A stretch of 64,000 nucleotides of DNA from Mytilus californianus (Eukaryota > Mollusca > Bivalvia > Mytilida > Mytilidae): the NCBI RefSeq assembly GCF_021869535.1, contig NW_026262734.1, positions 73,036,339 to 73,100,338 on the forward strand, read 5' to 3'. Of the stretch, positions 36,401 through 49,864 are shown one piece after another. The translations under genes were made by a program, and so were the position numbers. The stretch's first letter is position 1. Each line of letters starts with the position of its first letter. The notes beneath the pieces are model-generated. The model was not told the origin of the DNA. It saw only the letters and a program-made list of their open reading frames with translations, and ran no database searches.

Positions 36401-39007
36401 GTGTTACTTGCCATTTTTTTTTATACCCCTTCCAAATTTATTTCTCCATGTTTTATGACTCAAATAGCAAGTAGGGGGGTGAAATGACACTGTAAAAAAA
36501 TTTGGGTCATGAATTTTAAAGTAAAGTAGTGATTTGGTCCAGCTGAAAAATGTTAAAAATTAGCACTTCGGAAGCTGTCAAAAGATTTGAAGACCCCCTT
36601 AACATAAAATTGTCCATATTTTGAGTTAGAGCCGATGAAGTTTTCTATAATTTTGATATAATTTGTCCCAAAAGTAGTACAACACACTGTAAAAATATTA
36701 TTGAGAAAGCGCAGGTGGGATTTTTTTAATTTTCATTTATTGTCTAAAAGAAATGCACTACGAAATAACTGTGTACTCGGACCTAAGAGGTGAAATCAGG
36801 AAATATAGAATCTGTACTTTGGCAACTTCCCTGAATGATTTGATGGTGTCAATTTGTCAAATAGCATAAAACTAAAGGATTTAAACTTTTATTTGATAGA
36901 ATTTCTGCAAAAATGACCAATTTGGGCATATTATGGTCAAAATAAGCATTTCATAGCTTTTTCAATTTTGATGCATAAGTGGCATTCTGACTTTCTATCT
37001 GACAGGTTTTTATGTGTCAATATTTGTGTTTCTATACTTCAATCCAGTTGTATTACTCATTTGTGAACTCTGAATCTACAGAAAAGAAGATTATCTCAAA
37101 CTATATGTACAAAATGTGTTGTATATATGACCCTCGTCTAACGCCCTGTTTGGATCAAGTTAAATGTGAGGAGCTTGGAACATAAAAGTTGAAGTCCATA
37201 ATAAAGACCTCACTAAATTTGTATAAAAAGCACTTAACAATGTCTTTTGTACCTGTTTCATGTCACATAATATCTTTCTTTTCTTCTGTAGGATAGCAAG
37301 TTGTTCAAATATAAGCTTGTTGCGACTAAAATTACATGCATGTTTTTCACTAAAAAGTGAAAAATCTATGTATCAGACCATACTGTCAGCAAAAAAAGTT
37401 GAATGCAAGAGTCTTTTTGTGCTCAGATTTATTGTATCATGTCACCTGAGTATAGAAATGATAGAAAAGACACAAATTTTTATTTCCTATAGCTTCAATA
37501 TGCATTTTTAAATGTACATATGTGCTACGGCCTAAATTGACCCTAAATTATTTTCAGTCTTACTTGGCCTAAGACCCTTTTAAACTAATATGATATGTTA
37601 TTTGTGAGTTTTCTTTCCATTTAAAGTACATTAAATACATATGTAAGGATTATTTATAACCAAAAAGCTTTACAAATTTAAAATTGCTGGAAAATATTAC
37701 ATCTTCATGTAAGGCCCCCCTTCATTGGAAAACCTCCATTTTTAGGCACAGGCTCATATAAATTTGACTTTTTAATAATTATGATAAGTCTGATAAATCA
37801 AATGAGTACTCAATTGCTTTTAATACATAATATTTTATATATTAAGGCATTTAAAAAGTATTTTTTTGCAGTATTTAAATTTTTTAAGCCCCAAATGTTG
37901 ATAGTTGAAATTTTTCAATTTTAACATCTACATTTAACACACAAAGTTGAATATAGAATTAGTCATATTGTCTATAATATATATCCTATTGCCATGAAAC
38001 TTTGTAGGCAGTCTTATAATTTATTAAGCTTTGGTCATACCAAGTTTCATTAAGATTGGTCAACTTTTTCTACCCTATTAGGTCCGAGTACACAGTTATC
38101 GTCCTTTAATTTTCGTTGTCCACAAATGTAGTCCCTAGTGTGGACAGTGTGTTACTTGCCATTTTTTTTTATACCCCTTCCAAATTTATTTCTCCATGTT
38201 TTATGACTCAAATAGCAAGTAGGGGGGTGAAATGACACTGTAAAAAAATTTGGGTCATGAATTTTAAAGTAAAGTAGTGATTTGGTCCAGCTGAAAAATG
38301 TTAAAAATTAGCACTTCGGAAGCTGTCAAAAGATTTGAAGACCCCCTTAACATAAAATTGTCCATATTTTGAGTTAGAGCCGATGAAGTTTTCTATAATT
38401 TTGATATAATTTGTCCCAAAAGTAGTACAACACACTGTAAAAATATTATTGAGAAAGCGCAGGTGGGATTTTTTTAATTTTCATTTATTGTCTAAAAGAA
38501 ATGCACTACGAAATAACTGTGTACTCGGACCTAAGAGGTGAAATCAGGAAATATAGAATCTGTACTTTGGCAACTTCCCTGAATGATTTGATGGTGTCAA
38601 TTTGTCAAATAGCATAAAACTAAAGGATTTAAACTTTTATTTGATAGAATTTCTGCAAAAATGACCAATTTGGGCATATTATGGTCAAAATAAGCATTTC
38701 ATAGCTTTTTCAATTTTGATGCATAAGTGGCATTCTGACTTTCTATCTGACAGGTTTTTATGTGTCAATATTTGTGTTTCTATGCTTCAATCCAGTTGTA
38801 TTACTCATTTGTGAACTCTGAATCTACAGAAAAGAAGATTATCTCAAACAATATGTACAAAATGTGTTGTATATATGACCCTCGTCTAACGCCCTGTTTG
38901 GATCAAGTTAAATGTGAGGAGCTTGGAACATAAAAGTTGAAGTCCATAATAAAGACCTCACTAAATTTGTATAAAAAGCACTTAACAATGTCTTTTGTAC
39001 CTGTTTC

Positions 39008-39202
39008 ATGTCACATAATATCTTTCTTTTCTTCTGTAGGATAGCAAGTTGTTCAAATATAAGCTTGTTGCGACTAAAATTACATGCATGTTTTTCACTA
39101 AAAAGTGAAAAATCTATGTATCAGACCATACTGTCAGCAAAAAAAGTTGAATGCAAGAGTCTTTTTGTGCTCAGATTTATTGTATCATGTCACCTGAGTT
39201 AG
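39008..39202 (+). other. 83-codon frame broken by 1-bp deletion
   Basis: One base is missing in GAGTTAGAAATG (GAGTATAGAAATG elsewhere), which creates a TAG after the CHLS residues and truncates the frame to 64 codons. It also makes this the only 1,747-bp unit. Confidence 0.8.
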
Positions 39203-41575
39203 AAATGATAGAAAAGACACAAATTTTTATTTCCTATAGCTTCAATATGCATTTTTAAATGTACATATGTGCTACGGCCTAAATTGACCCTAAATTATTT
39301 TCAGTCTTACTTGGCCTAAGACCCTTTTAAACTAATATGATATGTTATTTGTGAGTTTTCTTTCCATTTAAAGTACATTAAATACATATGTAAGGATTAT
39401 TTATAACCAAAAAGCTTTACAAATTTAAAATTGCTGGAAAATATTACATCTTCATGTAAGGCCCCCCTTCATTGGAAAACCTCCATTTTTAGGCACAGGC
39501 TCATATAAATTTGACTTTTTAATAATTATGATAAGTCTGATAAATCAAATGAGTACTCAATTGCTTTTAATACATAATATTTTATATATTAAGGCATTTA
39601 AAAAGTATTTTTTTGCAGTATTTAAATTTTTTAAGCCCCAAATGTTGATAGTTGAAATTTTTCAATTTTAACATCTACATTTAACACGCAAAGTTGAATA
39701 TAGAATTAGTCATATTGTCTATAATATATATCCTATTGCCATGAAACTTTGTAGGCAGTCTTATAATTTATTAAGCTTTGGTCATACCAAGTTTCATTAA
39801 GATTGGTCAACTTTTTCTACCCTATTAGGTCCGAGTACACAGTTATCGTCCTTTAATTTTCGTTGTCCACAAATGTAGTCCCTAGTGTGGACAGTGTGTT
39901 ACTTGCCATTTTTTTTTATACCCCTTCCAAATTTATTTCTCCATGTTTTATGACTCAAATAGCAAGTAGGGGGGTGAAATGACACTGTAAAAAAATTTGG
40001 GTCATGAATTTTAAAGTAAAGTAGTGATTTGGTCCAGCTGAAAAATGTTAAAAATTAGCACTTCGGAAGCTGTCAAAAGATTTGAAGACCCCCTTAACAT
40101 AAAATTGTCCATATTTTGAGTTAGAGCCGATGAAGTTTTCTATAATTTTGATATAATTTGTCCCAAAAGTAGTACAACACACTGTAAAAATATTATTGAG
40201 AAAGCGCAGGTGGGATTTTTTTAATTTTCATTTATTGTCTAAAAGAAATGCACTACGAAATAACTGTGTACTCGGACCTAAGAGGTGAAATCAGGAAATA
40301 TAGAATCTGTACTTTGGCAACTTCCCTGAATGATTTGATGGTGTCAATTTGTCAAATAGCATAAAACTAAAGGATTTAAACTTTTATTTGATAGAATTTC
40401 TGCAAAAATGACCAATTTGGGCATATTATGGTCAAAATAAGCATTTCATAGCTTTTTCAATTTTGATGCATAAGTGGCATTCTGACTTTCTATCTGACAG
40501 GTTTTTATGTGTCAATATTTGTGTTTCTATGCTTCAATCCAGTTGTATTACTCATTTGTGAACTCTGAATCTACAGAAAAGAAGATTATCTCAAACAATA
40601 TGTACAAAATGTGTTGTATATATGACCCTCGTCTAACGCCCTGTTTGGATCAAGTTAAATGTGAGGAGCTTGGAACATAAAAGTTGAAGTCCATAATAAA
40701 GACCTCACTAAATTTGTATAAAAAGCACTTAACAATGTCTTTTGTACCTGTTTCATGTCACATAATATCTTTCTTTTCTTCTGTAGGATAGCAAGTTGTT
40801 CAAATATAAGCTTGTTGCGACTAAAATTACATGCATGTTTTTCACTAAAAAGTGAAAAATCTATGTATCAGACCATACTGTCAGCAAAAAAAGTTGAATG
40901 CAAGAGTCTTTTTGTGCTCAGATTTATTGTATCATGTCACCTGAGTATAGAAATGATAGAAAAGACACAAATTTTTATTTCCTATAGCTTCAATATGCAT
41001 TTTTAAATGTACATATGTGCTACGGCCTAAATTGACCCTAAATTATTTTCAGTCTTACTTGGCCTAAGACCCTTTTAAACTAATATGATATGTTATTTGT
41101 GAGTTTTCTTTCCATTTAAAGTACATTAAATACATATGTAAGGATTATTTATAACCAAAAAGCTTTACAAATTTAAAATTGCTGGAAAATATTACATCTT
41201 CATGTAAGGCCCCCCTTCATTGGAAAACCTCCATTTTTAGGCACAGGCTCATATAAATTTGACTTTTTAATAATTATGATAAGTCTGATAAATCAAATGA
41301 GTACTCAATTGCTTTTAATACATAATATTTTATATATTAAGGCATTTAAAAAGTATTTTTTTGCAGTATTTAAATTTTTTAAGCCCCAAATGTTGATAGT
41401 TGAAATTTTTCAATTTTAACATCTACATTTAACACGCAAAGTTGAATATAGAATTAGTCATATTGTCTATAATATATATCCTATTGCCATGAAACTTTGT
41501 AGGCAGTCTTATAATTTATTAAGCTTTGGTCATACCAAGTTTCATTAAGATTGGTCAACTTTTTCTACCCTATTA

Positions 41576-42026
41576 GGTCCGAGTACACAGTTATCGTCCT
41601 TTAATTTTCGTTGTCCACAAATGTAGTCCCTAGTGTGGACAGTGTGTTACTTGCCATTTTTTTTTATACCCCTTCCAAATTTATTTCTCCATGTTTTATG
41701 ACTCAAATAGCAAGTAGGGGGGTGAAATGACACTGTAAAAAAATTTGGGTCATGAATTTTAAAGTAAAGTAGTGATTTGGTCCAGCTGAAAAATGTTAAA
41801 AATTAGCACTTCGGAAGCTGTCAAAAGATTTGAAGACCCCCTTAACATAAAATTGTCCATATTTTGAGTTAGAGCCGATGAAGTTTTCTATAATTTTGAT
41901 ATAATTTGTCCCAAAAGTAGTACAACACACTGTAAAAATATTATTGAGAAAGCGCAGGTGGGATTTTTTTAATTTTCATTTATTGTCTAAAAGAAATGCA
42001 CTACGAAATAACTGTGTACTCGGAAC
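41576..42026 (+). mobile_element. Module B copy with mutated right inverted repeat
   Basis: The right end reads CTCGGAAC instead of CTCGGACC (42025 C to A), one mismatch in the 19-bp inverted repeat. The next B copy has the same change at 43773, exactly 1,748 bp on. Confidence 0.8.
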
Positions 42027-43323
42027 TAAGAGGTGAAATCAGGAAATATAGAATCTGTACTTTGGCAACTTCCCTGAATGATTTGATGGTGTCAATTTGT
42101 CAAATAGCATAAAACTAAAGGATTTAAACTTTTATTTGATAGAATTTCTGCAAAAATGACCAATTTGGGCATATTATGGTCAAAATAAGCATTTCATAGC
42201 TTTTTCAATTTTGATGCATAAGTGGCATTCTGACTTTCTATCTGACAGGTTTTTATGTGTCAATATTTGTGTTTCTATGCTTCAATCCAGTTGTATTACT
42301 CATTTGTGAACTCTGAATCTACAGAAAAGAAGATTATCTCAAACAATATGTACAAAATGTGTTGTATATATGACCCTCGTCTAACGCCCTGTTTGGATCA
42401 AGTTAAATGTGAGGAGCTTGGAACATAAAAGTTGAAGTCCATAATAAAGACCTCACTAAATTTGTATAAAAAGCACTTAACAATGTCTTTTGTACCTGTT
42501 TCATGTCACATAATATCTTTCTTTTCTTCTGTAGGATAGCAAGTTGTTCAAATATAAGCTTGTTGCGACTAAAATTACATGCATGTTTTTCACTAAAAAG
42601 TGAAAAATCTATGTATCAGACCATACTGTCAGCAAAAAAAGTTGAATGCAAGAGTCTTTTTGTGCTCAGATTTATTGTATCATGTCACCTGAGTATAGAA
42701 ATGATAGAAAAGACACAAATTTTTATTTCCTATAGCTTCAATATGCATTTTTAAATGTACATATGTGCTACGGCCTAAATTGACCCTAAATTATTTTCAG
42801 TCTTACTTGGCCTAAGACCCTTTTAAACTAATATGATATGTTATTTGTGAGTTTTCTTTCCATTTAAAGTACATTAAATACATATGTAAGGATTATTTAT
42901 AACCAAAAAGCTTTACAAATTTAAAATTGCTGGAAAATATTACATCTTCATGTAAGGCCCCCCTTCATTGGAAAACCTCCATTTTTAGGCACAGGCTCAT
43001 ATAAATTTGACTTTTTAATAATTATGATAAGTCTGATAAATCAAATGAGTACTCAATTGCTTTTAATACATAATATTTTATATATTAAGGCATTTAAAAA
43101 GTATTTTTTTGCAGTATTTAAATTTTTTAAGCCCCAAATGTTGATAGTTGAAATTTTTCAATTTTAACATCTACATTTAACACGCAAAGTTGAATATAGA
43201 ATTAGTCATATTGTCTATAATATATATCCTATTGCCATGAAACTTTGTAGGCAGTCTTATAATTTATTAAGCTTTGGTCATACCAAGTTTCATTAAGATT
43301 GGTCAACTTTTTCTACCCTATTA

Positions 43324-43774
43324 GGTCCGAGTACACAGTTATCGTCCTTTAATTTTCGTTGTCCACAAATGTAGTCCCTAGTGTGGACAGTGTGTTACTT
43401 GCCATTTTTTTTTATACCCCTTCCAAATTTATTTCTCCATGTTTTATGACTCAAATAGCAAGTAGGGGGGTGAAATGACACTGTAAAAAAATTTGGGTCA
43501 TGAATTTTAAAGTAAAGTAGTGATTTGGTCCAGCTGAAAAATGTTAAAAATTAGCACTTCGGAAGCTGTCAAAAGATTTGAAGACCCCCTTAACATAAAA
43601 TTGTCCATATTTTGAGTTAGAGCCGATGAAGTTTTCTATAATTTTGATATAATTTGTCCCAAAAGTAGTACAACACACTGTAAAAATATTATTGAGAAAG
43701 CGCAGGTGGGATTTTTTTAATTTTCATTTATTGTCTAAAAGAAATGCACTACGAAATAACTGTGTACTCGGAAC
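43324..43774 (+). mobile_element. Module B copy, same mutated right inverted repeat
   Basis: Shares C to A at 43773 with its left neighbour. Copies on either side of the pair (39828, 45072) are normal, so the change spread by duplication or conversion of a whole unit. Confidence 0.8.
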
Positions 43775-46700
43775 TAAGAGGTGAAATCAGGAAATATAGA
43801 ATCTGTACTTTGGCAACTTCCCTGAATGATTTGATGGTGTCAATTTGTCAAATAGCATAAAACTAAAGGATTTAAACTTTTATTTGATAGAATTTCTGCA
43901 AAAATGACCAATTTGGGCATATTATGGTCAAAATAAGCATTTCATAGCTTTTTCAATTTTGATGCATAAGTGGCATTCTGACTTTCTATCTGACAGGTTT
44001 TTATGTGTCAATATTTGTGTTTCTATGCTTCAATCCAGTTGTATTACTCATTTGTGAACTCTGAATCTACAGAAAAGAAGATTATCTCAAACAATATGTA
44101 CAAAATGTGTTGTATATATGACCCTCGTCTAACGCCCTGTTTGGATCAAGTTAAATGTGAGGAGCTTGGAACATAAAAGTTGAAGTCCATAATAAAGACC
44201 TCACTAAATTTGTATAAAAAGCACTTAACAATGTCTTTTGTACCTGTTTCATGTCACATAATATCTTTCTTTTCTTCTGTAGGATAGCAAGTTGTTCAAA
44301 TATAAGCTTGTTGCGACTAAAATTACATGCATGTTTTTCACTAAAAAGTGAAAAATCTATGTATCAGACCATACTGTCAGCAAAAAAAGTTGAATGCAAG
44401 AGTCTTTTTGTGCTCAGATTTATTGTATCATGTCACCTGAGTATAGAAATGATAGAAAAGACACAAATTTTTATTTCCTATAGCTTCAATATGCATTTTT
44501 AAATGTACATATGTGCTACGGCCTAAATTGACCCTAAATTATTTTCAGTCTTACTTGGCCTAAGACCCTTTTAAACTAATATGATATGTTATTTGTGAGT
44601 TTTCTTTCCATTTAAAGTACATTAAATACATATGTAAGGATTATTTATAACCAAAAAGCTTTACAAATTTAAAATTGCTGGAAAATATTACATCTTCATG
44701 TAAGGCCCCCCTTCATTGGAAAACCTCCATTTTTAGGCACAGGCTCATATAAATTTGACTTTTTAATAATTATGATAAGTCTGATAAATCAAATGAGTAC
44801 TCAATTGCTTTTAATACATAATATTTTATATATTAAGGCATTTAAAAAGTATTTTTTTGCAGTATTTAAATTTTTTAAGCCCCAAATGTTGATAGTTGAA
44901 ATTTTTCAATTTTAACATCTACATTTAACACGCAAAGTTGAATATAGAATTAGTCATATTGTCTATAATATATATCCTATTGCCATGAAACTTTGTAGGC
45001 AGTCTTATAATTTATTAAGCTTTGGTCATACCAAGTTTCATTAAGATTGGTCAACTTTTTCTACCCTATTAGGTCCGAGTACACAGTTATCGTCCTTTAA
45101 TTTTCGTTGTCCACAAATGTAGTCCCTAGTGTGGACAGTGTGTTACTTGCCATTTTTTTTTATACCCCTTCCAAATTTATTTCTCCATGTTTTATGACTC
45201 AAATAGCAAGTAGGGGGGTGAAATGACACTGTAAAAAAATTTGGGTCATGAATTTTAAAGTAAAGTAGTGATTTGGTCCAGCTGAAAAATGTTAAAAATT
45301 AGCACTTCGGAAGCTGTCAAAAGATTTGAAGACCCCCTTAACATAAAATTGTCCATATTTTGAGTTAGAGCCGATGAAGTTTTCTATAATTTTGATATAA
45401 TTTGTCCCAAAAGTAGTACAACACACTGTAAAAATATTATTGAGAAAGCGCAGGTGGGATTTTTTTAATTTTCATTTATTGTCTAAAAGAAATGCACTAC
45501 GAAATAACTGTGTACTCGGACCTAAGAGGTGAAATCAGGAAATATAGAATCTGTACTTTGGCAACTTCCCTGAATGATTTGATGGTGTCAATTTGTCAAA
45601 TAGCATAAAACTAAAGGATTTAAACTTTTATTTGATAGAATTTCTGCAAAAATGACCAATTTGGGCATATTATGGTCAAAATAAGCATTTCATAGCTTTT
45701 TCAATTTTGATGCATAAGTGGCATTCTGACTTTCTATCTGACAGGTTTTTATGTGTCAATATTTGTGTTTCTATGCTTCAATCCAGTTGTATTACTCATT
45801 TGTGAACTCTGAATCTACAGAAAAGAAGATTATCTCAAACAATATGTACAAAATGTGTTGTATATATGACCCTCGTCTAACGCCCTGTTTGGATCAAGTT
45901 AAATGTGAGGAGCTTGGAACATAAAAGTTGAAGTCCATAATAAAGACCTCACTAAATTTGTATAAAAAGCACTTAACAATGTCTTTTGTACCTGTTTCAT
46001 GTCACATAATATCTTTCTTTTCTTCTGTAGGATAGCAAGTTGTTCAAATATAAGCTTGTTGCGACTAAAATTACATGCATGTTTTTCACTAAAAAGTGAA
46101 AAATCTATGTATCAGACCATACTGTCAGCAAAAAAAGTTGAATGCAAGAGTCTTTTTGTGCTCAGATTTATTGTATCATGTCACCTGAGTATAGAAATGA
46201 TAGAAAAGACACAAATTTTTATTTCCTATAGCTTCAATATGCATTTTTAAATGTACATATGTGCTACGGCCTAAATTGACCCTAAATTATTTTCAGTCTT
46301 ACTTGGCCTAAGACCCTTTTAAACTAATATGATATGTTATTTGTGAGTTTTCTTTCCATTTAAAGTACATTAAATACATATGTAAGGATTATTTATAACC
46401 AAAAAGCTTTACAAATTTAAAATTGCTGGAAAATATTACATCTTCATGTAAGGCCCCCCTTCATTGGAAAACCTCCATTTTTAGGCACAGGCTCATATAA
46501 ATTTGACTTTTTAATAATTATGATAAGTCTGATAAATCAAATGAGTACTCAATTGCTTTTAATACATAATATTTTATATATTAAGGCATTTAAAAAGTAT
46601 TTTTTTGCAGTATTTAAATTTTTTAAGCCCCAAATGTTGATAGTTGAAATTTTTCAATTTTAACATCTACATTTAACACGCAAAGTTGAATATAGAATTA

Positions 46701-49700
46701 GTCATATTGTCTATAATATATATCCTATTGCCATGAAACTTTGTAGGCAGTCTTATAATTTATTAAGCTTTGGTCATACCAAGTTTCATTAAGATTGGTC
46801 AACTTTTTCTACCCTATTAGGTCCGAGTACACAGTTATCGTCCTTTAATTTTCGTTGTCCACAAATGTAGTCCCTAGTGTGGACAGTGTGTTACTTGCCA
46901 TTTTTTTTTATACCCCTTCCAAATTTATTTCTCCATGTTTTATGACTCAAATAGCAAGTAGGGGGGTGAAATGACACTGTAAAAAAATTTGGGTCATGAA
47001 TTTTAAAGTAAAGTAGTGATTTGGTCCAGCTGAAAAATGTTAAAAATTAGCACTTCGGAAGCTGTCAAAAGATTTGAAGACCCCCTTAACATAAAATTGT
47101 CCATATTTTGAGTTAGAGCCGATGAAGTTTTCTATAATTTTGATATAATTTGTCCCAAAAGTAGTACAACACACTGTAAAAATATTATTGAGAAAGCGCA
47201 GGTGGGATTTTTTTAATTTTCATTTATTGTCTAAAAGAAATGCACTACGAAATAACTGTGTACTCGGACCTAAGAGGTGAAATCAGGAAATATAGAATCT
47301 GTACTTTGGCAACTTCCCTGAATGATTTGATGGTGTCAATTTGTCAAATAGCATAAAACTAAAGGATTTAAACTTTTATTTGATAGAATTTCTGCAAAAA
47401 TGACCAATTTGGGCATATTATGGTCAAAATAAGCATTTCATAGCTTTTTCAATTTTGATGCATAAGTGGCATTCTGACTTTCTATCTGACAGGTTTTTAT
47501 GTGTCAATATTTGTGTTTCTATGCTTCAATCCAGTTGTATTACTCATTTGTGAACTCTGAATCTACAGAAAAGAAGATTATCTCAAACAATATGTACAAA
47601 ATGTGTTGTATATATGACCCTCGTCTAACGCCCTGTTTGGATCAAGTTAAATGTGAGGAGCTTGGAACATAAAAGTTGAAGTCCATAATAAAGACCTCAC
47701 TAAATTTGTATAAAAAGCACTTAACAATGTCTTTTGTACCTGTTTCATGTCACATAATATCTTTCTTTTCTTCTGTAGGATAGCAAGTTGTTCAAATATA
47801 AGCTTGTTGCGACTAAAATTACATGCATGTTTTTCACTAAAAAGTGAAAAATCTATGTATCAGACCATACTGTCAGCAAAAAAAGTTGAATGCAAGAGTC
47901 TTTTTGTGCTCAGATTTATTGTATCATGTCACCTGAGTATAGAAATGATAGAAAAGACACAAATTTTTATTTCCTATAGCTTCAATATGCATTTTTAAAT
48001 GTACACATGTGCTACGGCCTAAATTGACCCTAAATTATTTTCAGTCTTACTTGGCCTAAGACCCTTTTAAACTAATATGATATGTTATTTGTGAGTTTTC
48101 TTTCCATTTAAAGTACATTAAATACATATGTAAGGATTATTTATAACCAAAAAGCTTTACAAATTTAAAATTGCTGGAAAATATTACATCTTCATGTAAG
48201 GCCCCCCTTCATTGGAAAACCTCCATTTTTAGGCACAGGCTCATATAAATTTGACTTTTTAATAATTATGATAAGTCTGATAAATCAAATGAGTACTCAA
48301 TTGCTTGTAATACATAATATTTTATATATTAAGGCATTTAAAAAGTATTTTTTTGCAGTATTTAAATTTTTTAAGCCCCAAATGTTGATAGTTGAAATTT
48401 TTCAATTTTAACATCTACATTTAACACGCAAAGTTGAATATAGAATTAGTCATATTGTCTATAATATATATCCTATTGCCATGAAACTTTGTAGGCAGTC
48501 TTATAATTTATTAAGCTTTGGTCATACCAAGTTTCATTAAGATTGGTCAACTTTTTCTACCCTATTAGGTGAAATCAGGAAATATAGAATCTGTACTTTG
48601 GCAACTTCCCTGAATGATTTGATGGTGTCAATTTGTCAAATAGCATAAAACTAAAGGATTTAAACTTTTATTTGATAGAATTTCTGCAAAAATGACCAAT
48701 TTGGGCATATTATGGTCAAAATAAGCATTTCATAGCTTTTTCAATTTTGATGCATAAGTGGCATTCTGACTTTCTATCTGACAGGTTTTTATGTGTCAAT
48801 ATTTGTGTTTCTATGCTTCAATCCAGTTGTATTACTCATTTGTGAACTCTGAATCTACAGAAAAGAAGATTATCTCAAACAATATGTACAAAATGTGTTG
48901 TATATATGACCCTCGTCTAACGCCCTGTTTGGATCAAGTTAAATGTGAGGAGCTTGGAACATAAAAGTTGAAGTCCATAATAAAGACCTCACTAAATTTG
49001 TATAAAAAGCACTTAACAATGTCTTTTGTACCTGTTTCATGTCACATAATATCTTTCTTTTCTTCTGTAGGATAGCAAGTTGTTCAAATATAAGCTTGTT
49101 GCGACTAAAATTACATGCATGTTTTTCACTAAAAAGTGAAAAATCTATGTATCAGACCATACTGTCAGCAAAAAAAGTTGAATGCAAGAGTCTTTTTGTG
49201 CTCAGATTTATTGTATCATGTCACCTGAGTATAGAAATGATAGAAAAGACACAAATTTTTATTTCCTATAGCTTCAATATGCATTTTTAAATGTACATAT
49301 GTGCTACGGCCTAAATTGACCCTAAATTATTTTCAGTCTTACTTGGCCTAAGACCCTTTTAAACTAATATGATATGTTATTTGTGAGTTTTCTTTCCATT
49401 TAAAGTACATTAAATACATATGTAAGGATTATTTATAACCAAAAAGCTTTACAAATTTAAAATTGCTGGAAAATATTACATCTTCATGTAAGGCCCCCCT
49501 TCATTGGAAAACCTCCATTTTTAGGCACAGGCTCATATAAATTTGACTTTTTAATAATTATGATAAGTCTGATAAATCAAATGAGTACTCAATTGCTTTT
49601 AATACATAATATTTTATATATTAAGGCATTTAAAAAGTATTTTTTTGCAGTATTTAAATTTTTTAAGCCCCAAATGTTGATAGTTGAAATTTTTCAATTT

Positions 49701-49851
49701 TAACATCTACATTTAACACGCAAAGTTGAATATAGAATTAGTCATATTGTCTATAATATATATCCTATTGCCATGAAACTTTGTAGGCAGTCTTATAATT
49801 TATTAAGCTTTGGTCATACCAAGTTTCATTAAGATTGGTCAACTTTTTCTA

Positions 49852-49864
49852 CCCTAAGAGGTGA
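49852..49864. other. B-less A/A join, type 2 (CCCTAAGAGGTGA)
   Basis: This join differs from type 1: the sequence left of B (ACCCTA) continues directly into the sequence right of B (CCTAAGAGGTG). The same join is at 54184, 57224, 58516 and 59808. It could be the original empty site of B, or a 456-bp deletion between CCTA tetranucleotides. It is never seen in the left part of the array. Confidence 0.85.

Larger units (their letters stand above)
11861..48559 (+). repeat. Regular core: 21 consecutive B+A units of 1,748 bp
   Basis: Every A in this block is preceded by B. Private single-base differences: A to G at 26554 and G to A at 27300 in one unit; loss of T at 30375 and gain of T at 31084 in another; A to T at 34998; G to A at 37036 and A to T at 37102; one base lost at 39199; T to C at 48006 and T to G at 48307. 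Shared differences: G to A at 34445, 36193 and 37941, and C to A at 42025 and 43773. Confidence 0.9.
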
